The notes below the pieces were generated by a model, which saw only the letters and a list, made by a program, of their open reading frames with translations, did no database searches and had not been told where the DNA came from. From contig JAUMUC010000001.1 in assembly GCA_030530865.1 (NCBI GenBank), positions 124,001 to 188,000 on the forward strand: DNA of 64,000 nucleotides. Direction: 5' to 3'. Positions 39,267 through 48,253 of this stretch are shown here, piece by piece (position 1 is the stretch's first letter; every line of letters begins with the position of its first letter). The position numbers were made by a program, and so were the translations under genes. The DNA comes from Lactobacillus sp. GTDB lineage: Bacteria > Bacillota > Bacilli > Lactobacillales > Lactobacillaceae.

Positions 39267-39317
39267 TACAGAAGAATTAAACAAAGGTCGATAAAATAGA
39301 CCAAAGGAGATTTTTTT

Positions 39318-41129
39318 ATGTGTGGAATTGTTGGAATAGTTGGAAAGAGTGCTCGCGATATCGTACTTAATGGCTTATCAAAGTTGGAATATCGTGGCTA
39401 CGATTCTGCAGGAATTTACTTAAATGACTTAAAGGGTCATGAATATTTAACTAAAAAAGTTGGTAGAATTAGCAACTTAAAGGCAGCTCTTACTCCAGAT
39501 GAACAAGGATTAGTCGGTATTGGACATACCCGTTGGGCAACTCACGGTAAGCCAACTGAAGCTAATGCTCACCCTCATTTTGATGTTACCAAGCGTTTTT
39601 ACTTGGTTCACAATGGTGTGATTGAAAACTTCAAGGAACTTCGTGATAACTATTTGCAAAATGTCAATTTGGTTTCAGATACTGATACTGAAGTGATTGT
39701 GCAATTAGTCTCATTATTTGCCAGAGAAGAAAAGTTAGATACTTTGACTGCTTTCAAGAAAGTTTTGAATTTAGTTAGAGGTTCATATGCTTTCTTATTA
39801 GTTGATAATACTCAACCAGATCACATTTTTATTGCAAAGAATAAGTCACCAATGATGTTAGGTGTCGGGGACGGCTTCAACGTCATTGCTTCAGATGCAT
39901 TGTCAGTGTTAGATCAAACCCAAACCTTCGTTGACTTGCAAGATGGTGATGTGGCAGATATTACTAAGGATTCTTACAAGATTGAAAACTTGGAAACTGG
40001 TGCAGTCGATCGTCCAGCTCACAAGGTTAATTTAGACCCAGATGCAGCTTCTAAGGGAACTTATGAATTCTACATGCTTAAGGAAATTGATGAACAACCT
40101 GGTGTGATTAGAAAGTTAAGTCAAACTTACTTGGATAGCGAAGGTCATCCTAATTTTGATCCAAAAATTGTTGACGCTATGAGCCAAGCAGATCGAATTT
40201 ACATTTTCGCTGCAGGAACAAGTTACCATGCTGGACTTGTTGGTAAGGCTATGATCGAAAAGATGACCAACATTCCTGTTGAAGTTGATTTGGCAAGCGA
40301 AGCTGGTTATCACTTCCCAATGCTTTCAAAGAATCCATTCTTTATTTTCTTAACCCAATCAGGTGAAACAGCCGACTCCCGCGTTGTTTTGAAAGAAGTT
40401 AACCGTCGTAATTTACCAAGTTTGACTATTACCAATGTTGAAGGTTCAACTCTTTCTAGAGAAGCAACTTACACGATTCTTTTGCAAGCTGGTCCAGAAA
40501 TTGCCGTTGCTTCAACTAAGGCCTACACTGCTCAAATTGCCGTTGAAGCCATTTTGGCAAAGGCTATCGGTGAAAAGCTAAATGTCGAATTTGCTAATGA
40601 ATTCGATTTGCGTGAAGAATTAGCTTTAGCTGCTGAGGGGATGCAACAATTAGTTGATGGTAAAGAAAAGTTACAAGAATTAGCTAAAAAATACCTCATC
40701 TCATCTAGAAATGCATTTTACATTGGACGCGGAATCGATTATTATGTTGCATTAGAGGCAGCATTAAAACTTAAAGAAGTATCATACATTCAAACTGAAG
40801 GTTTTGCCGCTGGAGAATTAAAGCACGGAACCATTTCTCTAATTGAAGATGGTACTCCTGTGATTGCAATCATTAATGATCCAGTTACTAACGAATTAAC
40901 TAGAGGTAATGTACAAGAAGTTGAAGCACGTGGTGCTTCTGCAATTATTATTGCTGCTAAAGAATTCGCTAGAGAAAGTGACGACATTGTTTTACCAGAA
41001 ATCTCATACTTGATGTCAGTTTTCTTAACAGCGATCCCAATTCAATTATTGGCTTACTACGCATCAAAGGAAAAGGGCTTGGATGTTGATAAGCCACGTA
41101 ATTTGGCCAAGAGTGTTACTGTAGAATAA
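39318..41129 (+). CDS. glmS: Glutamine-fructose-6-phosphate aminotransferase (isomerizing)
   Basis: Makes glucosamine 6-phosphate from fructose 6-phosphate and glutamine. N-terminal nucleophile Cys is in MCGIVGIVGK; the class II amidotransferase domain (GHTRWATHGKPTEANAHPH) is followed by two SIS sugar-isomerase domains (AAGTSYHAG, TQSGETADS) and the C-terminal KPRNLAKSVTVE tail. 603 residues. AAAGGAGA precedes ATG 39318. It has its own promoter apart from the cdaAR-glmM operon. Confidence 0.98.
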   Translation: MCGIVGIVGKSARDIVLNGLSKLEYRGYDSAGIYLNDLKGHEYLTKKVGRISNLKAALTPDEQGLVGIGHTRWATHGKPTEANAHPHFDVTKRFYLVHNGVIENFKELRDNYLQNVNLVSDTDTEVIVQLVSLFAREEKLDTLTAFKKVLNLVRGSYAFLLVDNTQPDHIFIAKNKSPMMLGVGDGFNVIASDALSVLDQTQTFVDLQDGDVADITKDSYKIENLETGAVDRPAHKVNLDPDAASKGTYEFYMLKEIDEQPGVIRKLSQTYLDSEGHPNFDPKIVDAMSQADRIYIFAAGTSYHAGLVGKAMIEKMTNIPVEVDLASEAGYHFPMLSKNPFFIFLTQSGETADSRVVLKEVNRRNLPSLTITNVEGSTLSREATYTILLQAGPEIAVASTKAYTAQIAVEAILAKAIGEKLNVEFANEFDLREELALAAEGMQQLVDGKEKLQELAKKYLISSRNAFYIGRGIDYYVALEAALKLKEVSYIQTEGFAAGELKHGTISLIEDGTPVIAIINDPVTNELTRGNVQEVEARGASAIIIAAKEFARESDDIVLPEISYLMSVFLTAIPIQLLAYYASKEKGLDVDKPRNLAKSVTVE

Positions 41130-41143
41130 AATGAGGTTTTGAA

Positions 41144-41965
41144 ATGAGTGTTAAATTATTGGCGATTGATCTTGATGGCACTTTATTGACTAGTCAACAA
41201 ACAATTGATGACTTCACAATAGATACCTTGAAAGAAGCTAGCCGTAAAGGTATCAAAGTAGTTTTATGCTCAGGAAGACCATTGTCAGGTATTTTGCCAT
41301 TCGCAAAGAAACTTGGCATCAGTGGTGATAGCGAATATGCTATTGCTTTCAATGGGGCAGTTGCTCAATCAATTGATGGAGAAGTTATTTTTAGTCATCA
41401 ATTGAAGAAGACAGATTTAGATAATTTCTTACGTTTTCGAAAATTTGCCAACTGCAACATCGATTTTGAAACAACACACAAATTCTATAGCCCAGACCGT
41501 GATCTCTGCTTGAATATGTTGATGAATGCGGTATTTACCAGAAACGAACTTGAAATTAGAGATGAATATTCGGATGACTTTAAGTTCGTTAAGTGCGTCT
41601 TTTGTTGTAATAGTGACCTTGATGAAGTTGAAAAGTTGTGGAATAAGTTGCCACAATGGGCTTTTGATAAGTACGAAATTGTGCGGTCATTTTATCATTT
41701 AGCTGAAATTACTGTGCGTGGTGCATCAAAAGGACACGCTGTTAGCGAATTAGCTGAAAGATTGTCGATTAAAGAAGATGAAGTTGCCGTTTTTGGCGAC
41801 CAAGGTAACGATCTTTCAATGTTTGAAAATCCTAATTTCTATAAGGTGGCAATGGGTAATGCCATCGAACAAATTAAAGATTTAGCCACTGTGGTGACAG
41901 CTGATAATGATCACCGGGGTGTCGCTAAAGCAGTTAAGGAGCTAATGAAAAATGGAGCTAGATGA
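41144..41965 (+). CDS. HAD-superfamily Cof-type sugar phosphatase
   Basis: 273 residues with motif I LLAIDLDGTLLTS (nucleophile Asp near residue 8), motif II SGRP, motif III lysine region EITVRGASKGHAV and motif IV FGDQGNDLSMFE. Cof/YidA-type enzymes hydrolyse sugar phosphates and related metabolites; the substrate is not predictable. ATG 41144 follows ATGAGGTTTTGAA. Its last 14 bases overlap the CopY-type gene, so they are coupled; the link to glmS, 14 bases upstream, suggests a shared transcript. Confidence 0.92.
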   Translation: MSVKLLAIDLDGTLLTSQQTIDDFTIDTLKEASRKGIKVVLCSGRPLSGILPFAKKLGISGDSEYAIAFNGAVAQSIDGEVIFSHQLKKTDLDNFLRFRKFANCNIDFETTHKFYSPDRDLCLNMLMNAVFTRNELEIRDEYSDDFKFVKCVFCCNSDLDEVEKLWNKLPQWAFDKYEIVRSFYHLAEITVRGASKGHAVSELAERLSIKEDEVAVFGDQGNDLSMFENPNFYKVAMGNAIEQIKDLATVVTADNDHRGVAKAVKELMKNGAR

Positions 41966-42377
41966 TAGCTTAACCATTTCTCCTGCTGAATGGGAGATAA
42001 TGAGAGTGATTTGGACTTTGAAGGAATCTACTTCTAAAGAAATTATTGACCAAGTCCAAATGAAAAATAATTGGTCTGATTCGACCATCAAGACTTTGCT
42101 ACGAAGACTAGATAAAAAAGGATTATTATCCGTAAAAAAAGAAAGTCACCGTTTTCGTTATGAAGCCATTTATGGTGAAAACGAATTAATGTACAAAGTG
42201 ACCAGCAATTTATTATCACATATGTGTGATATGCACAAAGGGGCATTGTTAGAGCGATTGCTTCCAGAAATGCAATTATTTAAAAAAGATATTGAAGAAC
42301 TAGAATCTGAGTTAACAAAAAAAGCAATTACTGCACCAGATAAGGTGCCATGTAATTGCTTGCACGATATGTGCTAG
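41952..42377 (+). CDS. copY: CopY/BlaI-family transcriptional repressor with C-terminal cysteine motif
   Basis: 141 residues. The N-terminal winged helix (ISPAEWEIMRVIWTLKESTSKEII, NWSDSTIKTLLRRLDKKG) is typical of BlaI/MecI/CopY. The tail ends VPCNCLHDMC, a CxCx4C motif close to the CxCx4CxC copper-binding site of CopY, lacking the final cysteine. CopY normally represses copper ATPase genes in response to Cu(I), but no such gene is beside it. It overlaps the HAD gene by 14 bases and no separate promoter is visible. Confidence 0.85.
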   Translation: MELDDSLTISPAEWEIMRVIWTLKESTSKEIIDQVQMKNNWSDSTIKTLLRRLDKKGLLSVKKESHRFRYEAIYGENELMYKVTSNLLSHMCDMHKGALLERLLPEMQLFKKDIEELESELTKKAITAPDKVPCNCLHDMC

Positions 42378-42400
42378 AACTGGATTTCAGTTCTTTTTTA
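42376..42400 (+). terminator. Bidirectional terminator between copY and the permease
   Basis: Seven-base stem AGAACTG / CAGTTCT with GATTT loop and T tract, reaching the permease stop codon on the other strand. Confidence 0.83.
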
Positions 42401-44005
42401 TTTTGCTTGTGGCTTTTTACGACCGATTAGCCAAGTTACCAAAAGAGCAACTACAGCTTCAATAAAGATGTATAAACCACGTAATGGGATCTTGGTGCCA
42501 CCAAGCATAATATCAACAATAATTGAACCGATGATGATAATTCCCATCAAAATCCATTGTTTCTTAGTAAAGGCGATGCCGTATTCAATTTCTCTTTGAC
42601 GAATACCTGGAAGAATTGCACCTAAGCCTATTAAAACGACTACGGCAACAATATTAATGATTAATTCGTACCACCATAATTGTGAGCCTTCAGCTACGTC
42701 AGCTGGTGCAATACCTAAAATTGTAGCCACAGCAGTAACAACTAATAATGCTAAACCAACCAAGTAGGCGATTTTATCATTTTTAATATAAACATATTCA
42801 CTTGGAAATTGTTTAGAATTTTTTCTAACTCGCATAAATGAGTAGAAAATCCAGCAGGTAACACCTGGAGAAATGATACCGTTTAGGTTCAAGAGCCAAT
42901 TGAAAATATCATTCATATTTGGCAAGAAGATACCTAATAACATAATGAAAGCTGATAATGAAACCGTCAAAATGTAACCATTAATTGGCAAACCATTTTT
43001 GTCCTTTTTGGTTAAGAACTTAGGCATGTAACGTTCACCAGTATCAGAAATCAACATTCTAGTCATGGCATCAAGTAAGACTGCCAATAAAGCAGCATTG
43101 AAGAAAATACTTGTCCAGGCAAAGAATTCAAGCAAGAGGTGACCTACACCAAATTGTTGTCCAATGTAATCAAAGACATAGTATGAACCGTTCATCTTCA
43201 AGTCATTTGGAATGTGGTTGGCATCGAAATAGATACCAAGGGCAAATGAACCAAAGATAGTCAAAAAGGCAGTCATTGCAGCTAAAGTCATCATTGCCTT
43301 AGGAAAATCAACCTTAGGCTTTTTCATTCTAGTAACATAAGGTGCAACTAGCTCAGCCCCGTTCATGGCATAGATTAACATTCCTAAAGTTGCAAAATAG
43401 TGCAAATCAAATTTTGGAATAATACTGCTAAAGCCAAATGGGTGAGTGGCCATGTGACCACCAGACTTGATAAGTCCAATTCCAGCTAGGACAACAAATA
43501 AGATGGTCATTCCAAACATCATTACTCCACCAATAGTAGATAAGACTTCCATTGAGTTTGAAAAACGATGTTCAATAAAGATAAACACAATAAAAACAAT
43601 AAAAGTTAAAATCGCAAATTTTGAATTTGAAATGTTATCTTGGAATTTGCTACTGCCGGTGAAGGCCCAACCGAGGTCAACAATGATTTCATTAGCTGAA
43701 TCGACGGCATAAGGAATGGAAGCAGCCCAGTATGTCCAGGCGGTGAAATATCCTAAGAATTCTCCATCAGTACCTCTTACCCATGAAGAAAGTCCACCAC
43801 CTTCTTTATTGAAGACACTTCCTAGGTGTCCGACCATTAAAGAATAAGGAATAACATACAAAAACAGCATAATGATCCAGGAAGTGATGACCGGCATCCC
43901 TTGGTTCTGGAAATTGTACATAATATCGTCTAGGCCGATAACAGTGACGAAAGCCATCATGGTTAAAACTGGCCAAGAGATATATTTTTTCTTATTAATA
44001 TCCAC
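42398..44005 (-). CDS. Amino acid permease, APC superfamily
   Basis: 535 residues and about 12-14 membrane segments, opening with SWPVLTMMAFVTVIGLDDIMYNFQNQG and containing KEGGGLSSWVRGTDGEFLGY, the conserved second-third helix region of glutamate/GABA- or arginine/agmatine-type exchangers. Substrate not assignable. GTG start at 44005 with AAGGAGAAAAAGC. It is a single-gene unit, diverging from yebC. Only distantly similar to the permease at 16600. Confidence 0.87.
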   Translation of the reverse strand: MDINKKKYISWPVLTMMAFVTVIGLDDIMYNFQNQGMPVITSWIIMLFLYVIPYSLMVGHLGSVFNKEGGGLSSWVRGTDGEFLGYFTAWTYWAASIPYAVDSANEIIVDLGWAFTGSSKFQDNISNSKFAILTFIVFIVFIFIEHRFSNSMEVLSTIGGVMMFGMTILFVVLAGIGLIKSGGHMATHPFGFSSIIPKFDLHYFATLGMLIYAMNGAELVAPYVTRMKKPKVDFPKAMMTLAAMTAFLTIFGSFALGIYFDANHIPNDLKMNGSYYVFDYIGQQFGVGHLLLEFFAWTSIFFNAALLAVLLDAMTRMLISDTGERYMPKFLTKKDKNGLPINGYILTVSLSAFIMLLGIFLPNMNDIFNWLLNLNGIISPGVTCWIFYSFMRVRKNSKQFPSEYVYIKNDKIAYLVGLALLVVTAVATILGIAPADVAEGSQLWWYELIINIVAVVVLIGLGAILPGIRQREIEYGIAFTKKQWILMGIIIIGSIIVDIMLGGTKIPLRGLYIFIEAVVALLVTWLIGRKKPQAK

Positions 44006-44075
44006 GCTTTTTCTCCTTAATTAACAATAAACAGTTACAATTTTAATATAAAAAGCAAAAAAATTGCAGGATATT

Positions 44076-44104
44076 TTGAATTAAATCGCAAGATACTGTA
44101 ATAT
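44076..44104 (+). promoter_or_regulatory. yebC promoter
   Basis: TTGAAT (44076-44081), 17-base spacer, TAATAT (44099-44104). Directly downstream a 9-base direct repeat TGTTGACTA occurs twice (44111-44119 and 44122-44130). Confidence 0.6.
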
Positions 44105-44157
44105 AAGATATGTTGACTACGTGTTGACTAAAAGTATAAGAAAGAAGGATTCCAAAA

Positions 44158-44889
44158 ATGTCAGGTCACTCAAAATGGCATAATATTCAAGGACGGAAGA
44201 ATGCTCAAGACGCCAAAAGAGGTAAAGTCTTCCAAAAATTATCAAGAGAAATTTACATGGCTGCAAAAAGTGGTGGTTCTGACCCTTCAGGTAATCCATC
44301 TTTACGTTTAGTCATGGATAAAGCTCGTGCAGCAAACATGCCAAAGGATAACATCCAAAGAGCTATTAAAAAGGCCGAAGGTGGTTCAGACGAACACTAC
44401 GACGAAATTACTTACGAAGGTTACGCACCAGGTGGTGTAGCAGTTTTAGTTGAAGCTTTGACTGATAACAAGAACAGAACTGCATCTTCAGTTCGTGTTG
44501 CCTTCACTAGAAATGGTGGTTCATTAGGTGCTACTGGTTCAGTTGCTTACATGTTTGACCGTAAAGGTTACATCGTAATTGACCGTTCAACTACTGACGC
44601 TGATGAAGACACTATGTTGATGGATGTCATGGAAGCCGGTGGTGATGATTTACAAACATCAGATGATGCTTATGAAATCTACACTGATGCTAAGCAATTT
44701 GCTCAAGTACGTGATGGTTTAGAAAAAGCTGGTTACAAGTTAGCTGATGCTGAACTTACCATGATTCCACAAAACTACACTCCAGTTCCAGAAGACAAGA
44801 AGGAACAATACCAAAACTTAATTGATGCACTTGAAGATGATGATGACGTTTCAAACGTATACTCAGCTGCTCAATTAGATGAAGAATAA
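44158..44889 (+). CDS. yebC: YebC/PmpR (TACO1) family protein
   Basis: 243 residues with the invariant start [21 protein letters not shown], then [27 protein letters not shown], and [20 protein letters not shown]. Historically annotated as a transcriptional regulator; recent work links YebC-type proteins to relief of ribosome stalling at proline stretches. AAGAAGGATT precedes ATG 44158. Monocistronic; its terminator precedes the comG operon. Confidence 0.96.
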   Translation: MSGHSKWHNIQGRKNAQDAKRGKVFQKLSREIYMAAKSGGSDPSGNPSLRLVMDKARAANMPKDNIQRAIKKAEGGSDEHYDEITYEGYAPGGVAVLVEALTDNKNRTASSVRVAFTRNGGSLGATGSVAYMFDRKGYIVIDRSTTDADEDTMLMDVMEAGGDDLQTSDDAYEIYTDAKQFAQVRDGLEKAGYKLADAELTMIPQNYTPVPEDKKEQYQNLIDALEDDDDVSNVYSAAQLDEE

Positions 44890-44904
44890 TTGAATTTCAA
44901 TTTT

Positions 44905-44937
44905 GACCAATTACTTTTAAGTAATTGGTCTTTTTTT
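44905..44937 (+). terminator. Rho-independent terminator after yebC
   Basis: Twelve-base perfect stem GACCAATTACTT / AAGTAATTGGTC with a two-base core and seven T. Confidence 0.92.
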
Positions 44938-44987
44938 GTGAAAAAATCATCTTTTTTGCGTAATACTCTGTGGAAAGGATGATTGGA

Positions 44988-45938
44988 ATGAATGTCAAAA
45001 ATGAAATTAACCAATTATTAGCTCAGGTTATTTCAAAAGGAGCGAGTGACTTATTTTTCTTGCCCAAAAAGCAACAGTATTTAGTGCTGTGCAGGGAAAA
45101 AGATCAATTAGTTAACATCGCTGAATATCAGATACAGGAAGGGGTTGAATTAATCAACTATTTGAAGTTCCAGAGTCAAATGGATATTGCTGAGCATCGC
45201 CGTCCACAAGTAGGAGCGATGAGTTATCAGGAGCATTTTCTCCGTTTGTCTAGTGTTGGAAATTTTCAAGATCAAGAATCGTTAGTATTGAGAATCTTAT
45301 ACGGGATAGATCAGAGCAAGTTTTATTTTGAAGATGATCTCACACGAATTAATGATCTTTCTAAAAGACGGGGACTAATTTTAACCAGTGGCCCAACCGG
45401 GTCAGGAAAAACTACTACCATGTATAAAATTGCCAAGTCTTTTGCCAAACATAAGATGGTGATGACAATTGAGGATCCCGTTGAAATAGTTGATCAAGAC
45501 TTTTTACAAACACAGGTTAATTTAAATGCTGGCAATAGCTATAGTTGTCTTTTGAAGTCAGCCTTAAGACACCGACCTGATGTCCTGATTATTGGTGAAA
45601 TTCGTGACAGTGCGACCGCCAAAGCAGCAATTGATGCAGCCTTGTCCGGTCACCTAGTTTTGGCGACAGTTCATGCAAAAAATACTTTTCAAACGATTAC
45701 TCGTATAGAAGCCATGGGAATAGAACGAACTGATCTATTAAATTGTCTAACTGCTGTTTCTTATCAACGCTTGATCGCGGGGAAATGCTTAATGGACATA
45801 GCTTCAGGTGCGGGACTAGCTTCAGCAATTTTGAATCCAGAAAAGCGTGGCTTCAATTGCTGGCAGGAAAAATTACAAGATTTAAAGGAGAGGGGGTTAG
45901 TCACTGATGAACTTTATGAGCAATACAAAGAAGGATAG
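44988..45938 (+). CDS. comGA: Competence pseudopilus assembly ATPase ComGA
   Basis: Type II/IV secretion ATPase that powers assembly of the DNA-uptake pseudopilus. Walker A GPTGSGKTTTMYK, an Asp box (MTIEDPVEIVD) and Walker B VLIIGEIRD, then SGHLVLATVHAKNT. ATG 44988 is 8 bases after GGAAAGGA; upstream in-frame starts at 44970 (GTG) and 44979 overlap that site. About 316 residues, the short lactobacillar form. First gene of the comG operon; a K-box-like element lies at 44943-44955. Overlaps comGB by 32 bases. Confidence 0.94.
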   Translation: MNVKNEINQLLAQVISKGASDLFFLPKKQQYLVLCREKDQLVNIAEYQIQEGVELINYLKFQSQMDIAEHRRPQVGAMSYQEHFLRLSSVGNFQDQESLVLRILYGIDQSKFYFEDDLTRINDLSKRRGLILTSGPTGSGKTTTMYKIAKSFAKHKMVMTIEDPVEIVDQDFLQTQVNLNAGNSYSCLLKSALRHRPDVLIIGEIRDSATAKAAIDAALSGHLVLATVHAKNTFQTITRIEAMGIERTDLLNCLTAVSYQRLIAGKCLMDIASGAGLASAILNPEKRGFNCWQEKLQDLKERGLVTDELYEQYKEG

Positions 45939-46902
45939 GCTGAATCAACAGGAGCAATTAACACTATTAGAGTTTTTAGGTCAAAGTTTAAAAAATGGCT
46001 TTTCACTCCACGCTAGTTTAGAAATGTTGCTAGTCTTTTGGCCAGAAAGGGCTAAGACTTTCAATAAATTGAATCAACAATTGGCTAGCGGAAGTCATTT
46101 TCAAGAATTATTTGAAAATTTAGGTTTTGGGAAAACAATTGTGGTGCAACTCGTGATGTCACTATCTCAAGGATCAATTGAAGAATCTTTATTGCAATTA
46201 GCTGAACTAGAACGATTAAAACGGGAGCAAGTCAAAAAGCTCTTGGGACAGTTATCATACCCGTTTATTCTGGTTTTTATGATGATTTTTTTGTTGATCT
46301 TCATGAGTCAAATCACTTCATTTGGTAACCAAGGTGCCGGTGAAGGTAACGGCATAATATTTGGCATTGTTTTATTGCTAGTTTTAGGCTGTCTGGTTGG
46401 AATTTACTGTTGGCAATTACTGCGGAAACAAGATTATTGGTCATTAAAAAAGCTTCTGCGGGTGCCGATTATCGGCAAACTCGTCAAACATTATGTGAGC
46501 TATTTATTGGTTTATGACTTGGGGATGCTATTAAAAAGTGGCTTTAGCTTGCAACAGATATGTGATTTTGGTCAAAAGCAAAGCCAAGGCTCAGTCCAAG
46601 AAGTGATTGCCAGCCGGATGGCAGAACAATTAGTCAAAGGAGTCGAAATTTCAGAAATTATTCGGCAGGAAGAATTTTTGCCAAACCGACTGATTTTATT
46701 ATTGAACGCTGGATCCGACCGCGAATTATTAGGTCGTCAGTGTCAGTTCTTAGGTAGAAATCTATTTTTTGAATTAACAGAAAAGATTTCGAGAGTGGTT
46801 GTGAATATTCAACCAATTTGTTTTGTTTTTATTGGAATTTGTATTATTGGCATGTATTTAAAATTGTTATTGCCAATGTATTCGATGATGCAGGGGATTT
46901 AA
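45907..46902 (+). CDS. comGB: Competence pseudopilus membrane platform protein ComGB
   Basis: Polytopic protein of the type II secretion F family that anchors pilus assembly. 331 residues with two T2SF repeats and three hydrophobic segments (QLSYPFILVFMMIFLLIFM; a second near residues 150-175; a C-terminal one in CFVFIGICIIGMYLKLLLPMY). ATG 45907 is about ten bases after AAGGAGAGGGGG inside comGA. Confidence 0.9.
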   Translation: MNFMSNTKKDRLNQQEQLTLLEFLGQSLKNGFSLHASLEMLLVFWPERAKTFNKLNQQLASGSHFQELFENLGFGKTIVVQLVMSLSQGSIEESLLQLAELERLKREQVKKLLGQLSYPFILVFMMIFLLIFMSQITSFGNQGAGEGNGIIFGIVLLLVLGCLVGIYCWQLLRKQDYWSLKKLLRVPIIGKLVKHYVSYLLVYDLGMLLKSGFSLQQICDFGQKQSQGSVQEVIASRMAEQLVKGVEISEIIRQEEFLPNRLILLLNAGSDRELLGRQCQFLGRNLFFELTEKISRVVVNIQPICFVFIGICIIGMYLKLLLPMYSMMQGI

Positions 46903-46903
46903 G

Positions 46904-47230
46904 ATGTTTAAAAAATTGAAAAATAAAAAGCAAAAAGGTTTTACTTTAATTGAAATGGTAATTGTTATCGCTATTATTGTCATGATTGTAATGTTGATTG
47001 CACCAAACTTGATTAGTCAAAAGAATGCAGCTCAAAGTAAGAGCGATAAGGCTTTCTTGAATACGTTGCAAACACAAGTCACCCTTTATTTGGAAGATCA
47101 TCCAGGTGAAAAAACAACTACTTTTGATAAGTTGAAAAATAAATATTTGACTGAAGATCAATATGAAAAGGCAAGTAAGAACTATGCAATCAATGTTGAA
47201 GATAATACCGTGGTATTCAAAGAAAAGTAG
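46904..47230 (+). CDS. comGC: Major pseudopilin ComGC
   Basis: 108 residues. The leader KKLKNKKQKG ends in Gly before FTLIEMVIVIAIIVMIVMLIAP, the class III prepilin signal cleaved and methylated by ComC. It forms the bulk of the DNA-uptake pilus. Begins 2 bases after comGB. Confidence 0.95.
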   Translation: MFKKLKNKKQKGFTLIEMVIVIAIIVMIVMLIAPNLISQKNAAQSKSDKAFLNTLQTQVTLYLEDHPGEKTTTFDKLKNKYLTEDQYEKASKNYAINVEDNTVVFKEK

Positions 47231-47630
47231 AGCTTTTACTTTAATTGAAACGGTGATTGCTCTGGGCATTACCGTGTCGATAATGCTCCTAGGCAGTTTT
47301 TATTTAAAAAGTTATCAAGAGACAATTAGTTTGAGCGAGTATCAAGCCGAAATCTGTAGCGATTTACGGTATGCGATGCGTTATGCCACCATTAAATCCG
47401 AAAAAGTTGAAATGATGGTGCTAGATGATCAAATTTATTTTCGACCTCGGATAATTAAAGAAAATTTGCTGGCACCTAAAGGCGTGACTTTGTCGTTAAC
47501 AATGGATCATAAGATTGTTATTAAGGATGATGGCATGGTTAATGCCAACAATATTTATTTGCATAGCTCACATGAAGAAAAAGTAATTCACTTGCAATTA
47601 GGTTGGGGGCAACTGATTTATGAAAGCTAA
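47163..47630 (+). CDS. comGD: Minor pseudopilin ComGD
   Basis: Prepilin signal KKSRAFTLIETVIALGITVSIML (Ala rather than Gly before the cleavage site), then a pilin-like beta domain. The frame opens at ATG 47163, 68 bases inside comGC; ATG 47184 or 47193 would give a more usual leader length, but none has a strong ribosome-binding site, so the start is uncertain. Up to 155 residues. Ends 11 bases inside comGE. Confidence 0.85.
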   Translation: MKRQVRTMQSMLKIIPWYSKKSRAFTLIETVIALGITVSIMLLGSFYLKSYQETISLSEYQAEICSDLRYAMRYATIKSEKVEMMVLDDQIYFRPRIIKENLLAPKGVTLSLTMDHKIVIKDDGMVNANNIYLHSSHEEKVIHLQLGWGQLIYES

Positions 47631-47832
47631 AGCATTTGTTTTATTAGAAAGTATGCTAGGACTAATTATTAGTATTATGGCAGTCGAAGTGATCTCCTTA
47701 TGTATTTTTTCTGGTCATAAACTAGTTAATGATAGTTCTAAACGCATAGATCGTTTGTATGCCCATCATGTTATGAAAAAATGCCATTTGCATCAGATAA
47801 TAGTTCATGGAAAAGAATACGATGAAGATTAA
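47620..47832 (+). CDS. comGE: Minor pseudopilin ComGE-like
   Basis: 70 residues: KAKAFVLLESMLGLIISIMAVEVISLCIF is a prepilin-like N terminus with the Glu at position +5. Very short, but so are ComGE proteins in this group. Overlaps comGD by 11 bases and extends past the comGF start. Assigned from position and N-terminal motif. Confidence 0.75.
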   Translation: MKAKAFVLLESMLGLIISIMAVEVISLCIFSGHKLVNDSSKRIDRLYAHHVMKKCHLHQIIVHGKEYDED

Positions 47833-48253
47833 AGGATTTACGTTGATTGAAACAGTGATTGCTTTGATGATTTCTGCCTTGACGGTGATGATCTTGCAGG
47901 CAACTCTCCTCAATTTAAAAAGTATCAAGCAATCAAAATTAGACTGTAATGACATTGCTTTTGCCTATGTGCAATTAGATAAGTTCTTGCATAATCGGGA
48001 AGTAAAAAGATGTATTTTTTATCCAAAAAAATCTGATCAAAGTCATGCAGTCTTTAAACTAGAAAGAACTGATGGTGACATAGAATTCGATTTGTATCAG
48101 GTTAATGGCAAGTTAGCCTTAAAACCGGGCCATATTCCTTTGTTAGTCAATGTTAAAAGTACTAGTTTTGCTATGACCAAAGAATTGCTAACGATTACGG
48201 TGGTCGATCAAAATAATTTAAAAAGTGAAATCGTGGTGAAAAGTAAAAATTGA
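47822..48253 (+). CDS. comGF: Minor pseudopilin ComGF
   Basis: 143 residues from ATG 47822 (GGAAAAG upstream; another ATG at 47807 lies just before that site). Prepilin signal MKIKGFTLIETVIALMISALTVMILQ, then a domain with the ComGF-like YVQLDKFL...FDLYQVNGKLAL. Four-base overlap (TTGA) with the small last gene. Confidence 0.85.
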   Translation: MKIKGFTLIETVIALMISALTVMILQATLLNLKSIKQSKLDCNDIAFAYVQLDKFLHNREVKRCIFYPKKSDQSHAVFKLERTDGDIEFDLYQVNGKLALKPGHIPLLVNVKSTSFAMTKELLTITVVDQNNLKSEIVVKSKN

